Source: Pseudomonadota bacterium (lineage in GTDB: Bacteria; Pseudomonadota; Gammaproteobacteria; Steroidobacterales; GCA-2729495). Taken from it: 64,000 bases of DNA. The stretch lies in assembly GCA_963204745.1 (NCBI GenBank), contig CAUJHF010000010.1:1-64000 (forward strand). The letters run 5' to 3'. The position numbers and the translations under genes were made by a program. Under the pieces are notes generated by a model. That model searched no databases. It was not told the origin of the DNA and saw only the letters and a program-made list of their open reading frames with translations. Positions 56,341 through 64,000 of the stretch are shown in pieces; positions within the stretch are counted from its first letter, which is position 1, and each line of letters starts with the position of its first letter.

Positions 56341-57591
56341 CTACCCGGCAGGCGGGCTGATGGCCGCCGCTTCTGCGGCATCGACGCCAGGGGTACCGGT
56401 TTCTGCGGAGTAGATCTCGCGGAGCAGCCGGCGCCATTCCTGATAGCGCTCTTCAGCCGTACCGGTCAGGCGGCGCGTCTGGCCTTCGACTTCAACGACC
56501 ACGGACTCGGCTTCGGAATTGAAGGAACCGCCGAGTTCTTTCAGTGACTCGCGGCTGATGTTGGCCTCGGTGTTCTTGCCCAGTCCGCTCTTGATACCTT
56601 CGATGCCGCCTATCACACCGGTCATGGTGACCGCGCTGTTATCGCCACCAGAACCCTCGTAGATGATCGCGGCCAGGATTGCCAGTGCACCAGCCGAACC
56701 GCGCACGAATGCCGAGCGTTTCAGATCCCGATAGCGGATCACTTCCTCGCGCGACATCTTGCGCCAGTCTTCATAGGGCTTGCCGATGTCGTAATAGAGG
56801 TTGGCATAGTACTCGTTCAGGGTATCCACGAGGGTGTACTCGCGCTCCCTGACCGCGCGCATGCGGCTGACCATCGGATCGTCCGTGGCCGGCAGGCGTC
56901 GCAACTTGTAGATGCCGGCGCGGTCCTGCTCCAGCAGTCCGGCGAAAGCTTCCGGCACCAGTTGCGCCCCGTAGCGCAGTTCGGCCACATTGCGCAGCGT
57001 ACGGAGCTCGCTCGCCGACATCTTCTGGCGAAACGCCAGCAGGTCGTTGGCGATCTCGTTGTATAGCGTCTGATAGGGATCCTGCCCGGGCTCGCGGATT
57101 TTGGAATAGGCCTTCTCCGGCACCTGCACCGTGTAGGCCTTGTTCAGCCATTCGCGCCCGGTGGCATCCCAGGCACCGATGTGTACGCTGACATCGAGTC
57201 CGTTGGACAGATCGATGCGCCCCGTGACCGTCAGGTCCACCGCATCGGAACGCTGTGGCACCACCCACACCGAACCCCAATAGCCGCTGGACTCAAGCGT
57301 CGTCTTCAGCTGATAGGGCATGTAACGCGCCTCAGCCTGGCGCACCTCGGGAAAAATCAGCTTCTTCTCGTCGGCCACGCTGTCGGCACTGGTGCCCGGA
57401 TCGAAGAGGATGATACCCACATCGAGGCGTTCAGCATCCGCCACTTCGGCAGCCGCACGCACAAGCGCGGCCTCCTTGTAGTCGATGGTACGAGCAGTCG
57501 AGCAGCCACTGATGAAGCAGGGAAGCAAAAGGAAGACCACCAGCGCGCGTGGCACGCGACAGTTCGTGAAAGAGCAAAGCTCAAGGCTCAT
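56341..57591 (-). CDS. Lipoprotein of unknown family
   Basis: 416 residues with a lipobox (FISGCSTA, Cys about 30). The mature part is mixed helical/beta: VGIILFDPGTSADS, YMPYQLKTTLESSGYWGSVWVVP, then a long charged helical middle and a possible hydrophobic segment (GSAGALAILAAIIYEG). No family is recognised. With no Asp at +2 it should go to the outer membrane. It overlaps the preceding lipoprotein gene by 4 bp and lies 12 bp before the kinase gene, recalling the outer-membrane lipoprotein TagQ in the type VI kinase pathway (analogy only). Confidence 0.7.
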   Translation of the reverse strand: MSLELCSFTNCRVPRALVVFLLLPCFISGCSTARTIDYKEAALVRAAAEVADAERLDVGIILFDPGTSADSVADEKKLIFPEVRQAEARYMPYQLKTTLESSGYWGSVWVVPQRSDAVDLTVTGRIDLSNGLDVSVHIGAWDATGREWLNKAYTVQVPEKAYSKIREPGQDPYQTLYNEIANDLLAFRQKMSASELRTLRNVAELRYGAQLVPEAFAGLLEQDRAGIYKLRRLPATDDPMVSRMRAVREREYTLVDTLNEYYANLYYDIGKPYEDWRKMSREEVIRYRDLKRSAFVRGSAGALAILAAIIYEGSGGDNSAVTMTGVIGGIEGIKSGLGKNTEANISRESLKELGGSFNSEAESVVVEVEGQTRRLTGTAEERYQEWRRLLREIYSAETGTPGVDAAEAAAISPPAG

Positions 57592-58427
57592 TTCGTTTTC
57601 AGTCCCATCTGCTTGCGATACTCGTTCCAGAGCGCGTCGCGGATCTTGGGATCGGTTTCCGCCTGTGCCGCCTCGCGGATCTGTTTCGCAACCTGGTCTT
57701 CAGCCGACAAGTCAGCGGGAATGTCATCGGGAATCTTCGCCACCTTGCCAGCCTCACCGGACGGCGACTCCGCGCCACTGCCAGCACTCCGGTTTTTGCC
57801 CGCACCCGCCTCGCTGCCTTCTTCGGCGCCGGCCGGCACGCCACCCTCGATACCATCCCCGGCATCGACGCCGCTGCTGCCCGCGCCCCGACCCTGCCGC
57901 GACGGCAGATCGGCGCCGCTTCCCGGGCCGTCCACCGCGATGCCGCGACCGGCCGCCTTCACGGCAGAGGAATCGCCCGACTCGCGACTTTCGGCAGCGC
58001 GCCCCGAGCCCGCGCCCGCCTTCGCCATCGCCGCGCGTTCGCCGCCGATCTCGCCATCGAAGTCACCGAGCGATTTTTCGAAGGCCACTTCCGCATCGCT
58101 GGCACCCGACCCGCCACCGCTACCCGCCGACTGGCCCGTCGAATCCTGCCCGCCTTTTGCACCCGCCTGAGTGCCGGACTCGGCACCTGAACTTGAACCG
58201 GCCTGAGACCCGGAAGCCGAACCCGCTTTTGCAGCCGATTGCGAACCGCTCTGCGCGCCAGCACCCGAGCCGGACTGCGATCCGCTTTGCGTACCGGAAC
58301 TCGACCCCGACTGCGAGCCCGCTGATCCCTGCGCGCTCCCGCTGCTGCCTGCTGGCGGCTTGACTGGCGGACTGCTGCAGGCGCCAAGAGCCAGGGCGAG
58401 GGCCAGAACGATCTGTATCCGTGACAT
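57588..58427 (-). CDS. Ser/Gly/Gln-rich repeat lipoprotein
   Basis: 279 residues with a lipobox (LALGACSS). Residues about 25-115 are a low-complexity run of SGSQSG/AGSxSG-type units, then a long Gly/Ala/Ser/Glu-rich region and a C-terminal helix of higher complexity (DQVAKQIREAAQAETDPKIRDALWNEY). It looks like a flexible tether anchored in the outer membrane with a terminal binding helix. It is the first gene of the cluster; an inverted repeat lies in the upstream region. Confidence 0.75.
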   Translation of the reverse strand: MSRIQIVLALALALGACSSPPVKPPAGSSGSAQGSAGSQSGSSSGTQSGSQSGSGAGAQSGSQSAAKAGSASGSQAGSSSGAESGTQAGAKGGQDSTGQSAGSGGGSGASDAEVAFEKSLGDFDGEIGGERAAMAKAGAGSGRAAESRESGDSSAVKAAGRGIAVDGPGSGADLPSRQGRGAGSSGVDAGDGIEGGVPAGAEEGSEAGAGKNRSAGSGAESPSGEAGKVAKIPDDIPADLSAEDQVAKQIREAAQAETDPKIRDALWNEYRKQMGLKTK

Positions 58428-58438
58428 GAGCGACTCCC

Positions 58439-58523
58439 GAAAAGGGGACGCTGCCCGTTTTCAGAAAAGAGGAAAGCGTCCCTCTGGAGACTACTTCGAG
58501 AAAAAGGGCAGCGTCCCCTTTTC
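58439..58523. repeat. 24-bp near-perfect inverted repeat upstream of the cluster
   Basis: Arms at 58439-58462 and 58500-58523 (core AAAGGGGACGCTGCCC and its complement) match with one mismatch around a 37-nt loop that contains another GGAAAGCGTCCC-like piece. It lies between the divergent lipoprotein and MaoC genes. It may be a mobile REP-type unit or a regulatory hairpin in the cluster's leader. Confidence 0.7.
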
Positions 58524-58658
58524 ATGCAGATTATATAGCCTGCGACGGCGGCGCCACGGCGCAGCGACTGGCGGGGGCCGGCACGACAGTGCAACGTCTG
58601 CTAGCATCTTTGCACTGCGTCAGTTTTCCCGCCATACCTTAACAGGGAGTTCCTCAAC

Positions 58659-59126
58659 ATGGCCCTCGCCCAAGCGCTTGCCGAACTGCGGTCAAAAGTC
58701 GGCCAGGAAATTCATACCAGCGACTGGCTCACCGTCGACCAGGCGATGATCGATGCCTTTGCCGGCGCAACGCGCGACAAGCAGTGGATTCACATCGACC
58801 CCCGTCGCGCGGCCAGCGAATCACCCTACGGCAAGACCATTGCGCACGGGTATCTGACCCTGTCGCTCTACCCGCTGCTGCGCGGGCTCGTGGATGAGGG
58901 CAAGCCGCTCGCTCCCGGTGTAAAGCGCGTCATAAACTACGGCATCAACAAGCTGCGCTTTCCGAATGCGGTGGTGGTGGACAGCCGGATCCGAGCCCAC
59001 TGCAAGCTGGTATCGGCTGAAGAAACCAAAGGCAGCATCGAACTCGTCGAAGAGTATTCCGTCGAGATCGAAGGCCAGGAACGGCCGGCCTGCGTCAGCG
59101 AATGCGTGATGCGACTCTACTTCTGA
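58659..59126 (+). CDS. MaoC-like dehydratase / (R)-enoyl-CoA hydratase
   Basis: 155 residues, a hot-dog-fold protein. The motif Asp...His of MaoC hydratases is visible in FAGATRDKQWIHIDPRRA and GKTIAHGYLTLSL. It hydrates (R)-specific enoyl-CoA; relatives named NodN are close. It lies 10 bp before an enoyl-CoA hydratase gene, so the pair forms an operon acting on acyl-CoA intermediates. ATG 58659 follows AACAGGGAG. Confidence 0.9.
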   Translation: MALAQALAELRSKVGQEIHTSDWLTVDQAMIDAFAGATRDKQWIHIDPRRAASESPYGKTIAHGYLTLSLYPLLRGLVDEGKPLAPGVKRVINYGINKLRFPNAVVVDSRIRAHCKLVSAEETKGSIELVEEYSVEIEGQERPACVSECVMRLYF

Positions 59127-59136
59127 GCGATATCCG

Positions 59137-59904
59137 GTGACTGACAAAATCCTGCTGACAGAACGCCATGGCGACACGCTGCGCGTCATCATCAACCGGC
59201 CTGACAAGCGCAATGCGCTGTCACTGGAACTGCTGGACCGGATCGGCAGTACCTTCGCGGAACATGCCACGGATGCCACGCTGAAATGTGCGGTGCTGAC
59301 AGCCAGCGGTGACCGTTGTTTCGCAGCCGGCGGCGACCTGCTCGAACTCGAGGCGGTACGCAGCGAAGCCGACACGCTCGCGATGTCACGACGTGCACGC
59401 GCTGCGCTTCAACAAGTGCGGCAATTTCCGGTACCGGTAATCGCTGCACTCAACGGACATGCGCTGGGCGGCGGTGCCGAACTGGCGATGGCCTGCGACC
59501 TGCGCATCGCCACTGCCCGGACCGAACTCGGCTTCCTGCAGGCCCGGCTCAATATCACGACCGCCTGGGGTGGTGGTATCGACCTGCTGGCAGCACTGGG
59601 TTCGGCGCGCGGGCTGCAGATACTGCTGGAAGCGCGACGTATACCGGCTGACGAGGCCCTGCAACTCGGTCTGGTGCAGCGCGTCTGTACCGGCGATGAA
59701 ACGCTGACCGAATGCACTGCGGCTTTTGTCCAGCCGTTTCTCGATCGGCCGGTACAGGTATTGCGCGCCTACAAGGCGCTCACGCTGGCAAGCCGGCGTG
59801 TCCTGCACGAGCGGCTGGTCACCCAGGAAGAACAGGGCTTTACGACAACCTGGATCCATGCCGATCACTGGGCGGCAGCGGAGAAAACACTGGCTCCGCG
59901 ATAA
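59137..59904 (+). CDS. Enoyl-CoA hydratase/isomerase family protein
   Basis: 255 residues, crotonase fold, GTG start at 59137. CoA-binding RPDKRNALSLEL, oxyanion-hole AAGGDLLEL and GHALGGGAELAMACD are present, along with a C-terminal trimerisation helix. One of the two hydratase Glu positions (FLQARLNITTAWGGG) is not Glu, so an isomerase or other crotonase-type reaction is possible. It is cotranscribed with the MaoC gene and convergent with the MarR gene. Confidence 0.9.
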   Translation: MTDKILLTERHGDTLRVIINRPDKRNALSLELLDRIGSTFAEHATDATLKCAVLTASGDRCFAAGGDLLELEAVRSEADTLAMSRRARAALQQVRQFPVPVIAALNGHALGGGAELAMACDLRIATARTELGFLQARLNITTAWGGGIDLLAALGSARGLQILLEARRIPADEALQLGLVQRVCTGDETLTECTAAFVQPFLDRPVQVLRAYKALTLASRRVLHERLVTQEEQGFTTTWIHADHWAAAEKTLAPR

Positions 59905-59911
59905 GGTGTTA

Positions 59912-59939
59912 ACAGGGCAGCGTTCCCTCTCCGCCCTGT
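59912..59939. terminator. Hairpin between convergent genes
   Basis: ACAGGGC (59912-59918) and GCCCTGT (59933-59939) form a 7-bp stem between the enoyl-CoA hydratase stop and the MarR stop. There is no long T tract, so it is a probable but weak bidirectional terminator. Confidence 0.4.
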
Positions 59940-59951
59940 CCTGCACTTCAC

Positions 59952-60398
59952 CTAGAAACCCGGTTTATCCGGATCGAAGATGACGATTCCATGTTCCTCG
60001 TAACGCTTCAACAGCGTGTTCAGGAGGCGGCGAAAATCGCGCTCGAAGCGGTCCGATGCGGGATGACCAGGCATGATCTCGATGATCCGCCTGCGCCCAT
60101 CCTCCGGATGGGCGCGTTCACGCACCCATTTCTGCTGGATGAATTCATGCACGATACGCGACACCGTCGGGCGGGATATACCCAGCGTCTCGGCAATGTC
60201 CTTGTTACTGGTCGCATCACCGACATAGAGGCTCATCAGTGCAATGTAACTGCCAATGCGCAGGTGATTGAGCGTCGTCTCGCCACCGAAGTGCCTTGCC
60301 AGGGTCCCCAGAAACAGGCCAATGAACGCCTGGATCTCCTGTGCGGTCTGGAATTCGGCCAGTTTCAGGGCTTTGTTGAATCTTCGCGTGTATGGCAC
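59952..60398 (-). CDS. MarR-family transcription regulator
   Basis: 148 residues with a winged helix: SNKDIAETLGISRPTVSRIVHEF is the helix-turn-helix and RAHPEDGRRRIIEI the wing. The start is decided by a strong AGGAGG 6 nt before GTG 60398; an ATG further upstream (60437) lacks one. MarR proteins near fatty-acid or aromatic-CoA genes often sense the acyl-CoA; control of the convergent hydratase operon or the fadD-like gene is inference. Confidence 0.88.
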   Translation of the reverse strand: MPYTRRFNKALKLAEFQTAQEIQAFIGLFLGTLARHFGGETTLNHLRIGSYIALMSLYVGDATSNKDIAETLGISRPTVSRIVHEFIQQKWVRERAHPEDGRRRIIEIMPGHPASDRFERDFRRLLNTLLKRYEEHGIVIFDPDKPGF

Positions 60399-60401
60399 GA
60401 A

Positions 60402-60410
60402 CCTCCTCCT
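60402..60410 (-). promoter_or_regulatory. Ribosome binding site of the MarR gene
   Basis: On the minus strand AGGAGGAGG lies 3-6 nt before GTG 60398. It is the only strong site in this frame and fixes the start downstream of the first ATG. Confidence 0.7.
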
Positions 60411-60516
60411 TGCGCGCGGAGCTGAAACGCTGCGCATTCAACGACACCGGAACTGCAGTTGCCGGATTATTGAATGAACTGACCCGCTTCACCAAGCCCG
60501 GAGCATGCGCAAGAAA

Positions 60517-60536
60517 AAGCCCGCTTGCGCGGGCTT
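60517..60536 (-). terminator. Rho-independent terminator
   Basis: AAGCCCGC-TTGC-GCGGGCTT forms an 8-bp stem; on the minus strand it is followed by TTTTTCTT. It would end minus-strand transcripts from the acyl-CoA ligase gene, about 160 bp upstream. Confidence 0.75.
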
Positions 60537-60694
60537 CTTCGTCGTCCTCCGGAAGAGGAAGTCACCCGAGGTGCGGACCCAGGCTTGAGTACACCATACG
60601 GCGAGTTGGCGCATCCGGACAGCTTGGTTTCGGCTACGAAACGATTAACGGGGCACGGCGTCTTTTTCGCTTTGCAAAACAAGGGGCCGCACCC

Positions 60695-62359
60695 CTAATC
60701 GCGCAGTTCGCGGCGCAGGATCTTGCCGACGTTCGATTTCGGCAGTGACTGCCGGAACTCGACATGGCGAGGGATCTTGTAGGGCGCAAGCCGCTCACGC
60801 AGAAACTCACGTACTTCATCCCTGTCTAGACGGGCCCCCGGCCGCATCACGACAAACAGCTTTACCGCCTCCCCCGTGCGCTCATCGGGGATACCAATGC
60901 AGGCGGCCTCGATCACGTCCGGATGGTGGGTAATCTCAGCCTCGACTTCGTTTGGATAGACCTTGAGGCCGGCCACATCGATCATGTCTTTCTTGCGATC
61001 CACGATGAAGAAGTAGCCGCGCTCATCCATCTTTGCGATATCACCGGTACGAAAGAACCCGTCATCGGTCATCGCTGACGCCGTTGCGTCCGGATCGTTC
61101 CAGTAACCGCGCATCAACTGCGGTCCCTGCATGCAGAGTTCGCCCGGTTCACCGGGTCCAACCACCGCACCCTCATCGTCGCGCAGACTGACCAGCGTAC
61201 CGGGCAGCGGCAAGCCGATGCTGGCGTTGAACTCATGCTGGTTGGCAGGATTGGAGCAGACTACCGGTGAAGTCTCCGACAGGCCGTAGCCCTCGTGAAT
61301 TGTCGTCCCGGTAAGTTCGCGCCAGCGCCTTGCCGTTGCCGGCATCACTGCCATGCCGCCCGCCGAGACCAGGCGAACCGCCGAGAAATCCACCTTCGCG
61401 AAATCCGGCTGCTGCAACAGCGCCTGGTAGAGCGTATTCACGCCGGATATCGCCGTGAATTTCCAGCGACGCAGTTCGGCGATGAAGCGCTTCATGTCGC
61501 GCGGATCGGTGATCAGCACATCGTGACCGCCGATTTCCAGATAGGCGAGGCAGTTACAGGTCAGCGCATACACGTGATAGAGCGGCAACGGCGTGATCAC
61601 GACCTCTCCGCCCGGTACATTGAGACCGGAAAACCAGCTGTTGATCTGACGCACATTGGCAAGCAGGTTGCTGTGCGTGAGCATCGCACCGCGCGAACGG
61701 CCGGTCGTACCACCCGTATACTGCAGACAGGCCAGATCGTCGCCGGCAAGCGCCGCCAGCGGACGGTAGTCCGCCGGAGTCTGCGCCATCACGTCTGGCC
61801 AGCCCGCAGCATCCGGCACCGAAGCGCCACCCATACCCCGCAGATAACGGACGACAAAGTTGACCAGCGGGCCGCGCAGAGCGCCGAGCAGATCACCGAT
61901 ACCGGTGACCAGCACATGCTGAACAGTTGTGTGCGCTGCGATTTCATTGAACGTCCCGGCGCTCTGACTGAGCACCACCAGCACTTTGGCGCCACTGTCG
62001 TTGAGCTGATGCCCGAGTTCGTTCGCGGTGTACAGCGGATTGATGTTGACCACCACCAGACCGGCACGCCAGACACCGAACAGCGCAACCGGATACTGCA
62101 GCACATTCGGCAACATGATGGCGACGCGATCGCCCGGCACAACGTCCGGCAGGCTTTGCAACCAGGCCGCGAAGCGGCGGGTCAGTTGATCGAACTCGCC
62201 ATAGCTGAGCGTGCGGCCCATATTGCTGAAGGCCGGTTGTGGCGCGTACCGGGAGCAGGCGCGGTCCAGCAGCGCTGCCAGCGTGTCATGGGGGTCCAGC
62301 TCGATTCCGCTCGGAACACCCGGTGGATACGCCTTCAGCCAGACCCTGTCATCCGCCAT
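60695..62359 (-). CDS. fadD: Long-chain fatty acid-CoA ligase
   Basis: 554 residues, an AMP-forming acyl-CoA synthetase. The phosphate-binding loop is YTGGTTGRSRGAMLTHSN, and the adenylate motifs are GYGLSETSP, TGDIAKMDERGYFFIVDRKKD and the C-terminal catalytic Lys in SLPKSNVGKILRRELRD. The size fits FadD. It activates fatty acids for beta-oxidation or lipid synthesis. It is divergent from the HMG-CoA reductase fusion gene across 194 bp. The symbol is by similarity. Confidence 0.93.
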   Translation of the reverse strand: MADDRVWLKAYPPGVPSGIELDPHDTLAALLDRACSRYAPQPAFSNMGRTLSYGEFDQLTRRFAAWLQSLPDVVPGDRVAIMLPNVLQYPVALFGVWRAGLVVVNINPLYTANELGHQLNDSGAKVLVVLSQSAGTFNEIAAHTTVQHVLVTGIGDLLGALRGPLVNFVVRYLRGMGGASVPDAAGWPDVMAQTPADYRPLAALAGDDLACLQYTGGTTGRSRGAMLTHSNLLANVRQINSWFSGLNVPGGEVVITPLPLYHVYALTCNCLAYLEIGGHDVLITDPRDMKRFIAELRRWKFTAISGVNTLYQALLQQPDFAKVDFSAVRLVSAGGMAVMPATARRWRELTGTTIHEGYGLSETSPVVCSNPANQHEFNASIGLPLPGTLVSLRDDEGAVVGPGEPGELCMQGPQLMRGYWNDPDATASAMTDDGFFRTGDIAKMDERGYFFIVDRKKDMIDVAGLKVYPNEVEAEITHHPDVIEAACIGIPDERTGEAVKLFVVMRPGARLDRDEVREFLRERLAPYKIPRHVEFRQSLPKSNVGKILRRELRD

Positions 62360-62553
62360 GCCGCCACCTGCTGCCTGAAACCCGGATCATGTTAACGCCC
62401 CGGGCAGCGTCAGCGAAATGCACCGGGGCCAGCCTGATACAGCCCGGAAACGTGGCAGCGCCGGGGCATTCCTGATACGGTTGCGGCGCGCATTCGCAGC
62501 CTTGCGGAGCGCCTGCGCACAGCCAATCCTGTACAGTCACCGAAGGGCGCCCC

Positions 62554-64000
<1,447 letters not shown>

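Noticed and set aside
47453-58427. Type VI secretion locus
   Set aside because: The kinase, FHA, SUMF1 and lipoprotein genes resemble its regulatory branch, but no TssB/C, ClpV, VgrG, Hcp, TssJ/L/M or baseplate gene is present.

Overview
The window is 64 kb of GC-rich, densely coded chromosomal DNA. It carries TonB-dependent receptors, outer-membrane barrels, lipoproteins, L,D-transpeptidase, RecQ, NADP isocitrate dehydrogenase of the E. coli type, GlpD, ProBA and IlvIH. Together these point to a free-living Gammaproteobacterium, perhaps near Steroidobacterales, Woeseiales or Xanthomonadales; the exact group is inference. I found no tRNA, rRNA, insertion sequence, phage gene or CRISPR array. 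Short REP-like inverted repeats (core GTAGGAGCGNCTTCAGNCGC) recur between genes.

Region 1 (1-11.4 kb): the 3' end of an unknown gene, a zinc-ribbon methyltransferase, a PepSY/response-regulator/histidine-kinase operon, beta-carbonic anhydrase, a three-subunit molybdenum hydroxylase whose FAD subunit has the extra four-cysteine insert of 4-hydroxybenzoyl-CoA reductase, a SYLF-domain protein, two small secreted proteins and a Crp/Fnr-type regulator. Region 2 (11.4-20.6 kb): a Crp/Fnr regulator, a CHASE2 class III nucleotide cyclase and a FecR-TPR-outer-membrane-barrel protein on the minus strand; the last gene carries an in-frame amber codon 23 codons before a canonical barrel terminus. Both Crp-type genes have TGTC-N8-GACA palindromes upstream. 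A TonB receptor follows on the plus strand.

Region 3 (20.6-29.2 kb): a LapG-like periplasmic cysteine protease overlaps a sensor with a degenerate HD-GYP domain. Divergent to it are a Slam-like TPR-barrel protein and a secreted candidate substrate, with a perfect CRP-type site between them, then a VPLPA-CTERM protein, an L,D-transpeptidase and icd. Region 4 (29.2-47.4 kb) is mostly housekeeping: a membrane JAMM/RadC-like protein, recQ, glpD, proBA, divergently placed ilvH and ilvI, a glycosyltransferase, a matrixin-like protease with a CTERM tail, aldehyde dehydrogenase, DUF1838, a TonB receptor and phhB.

Region 5 (47.4-58.4 kb) is the most unusual part: nine tightly overlapping minus-strand genes. 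They encode two lipoproteins, a transmembrane Ser/Thr kinase, an FHA-TM-PEGA-SUMF1 protein, a small membrane protein, a MotA/TolQ/ExbB-type channel, an actin-like/FHA protein, and two periplasmic VWA proteins whose single N-terminal helices share an LSFLD-x3-CGxGA motif like the proton-carrying helix of MotB/TolR/ExbD. I infer a proton-motive-force-driven, phospho-regulated envelope machine that I do not recognise as a described system. Region 6 (58.6-64 kb): MaoC dehydratase, enoyl-CoA hydratase, a MarR regulator, acyl-CoA ligase and, cut by the window end, a class II HMG-CoA reductase fused in frame to a mevalonate-kinase-type GHMP domain.
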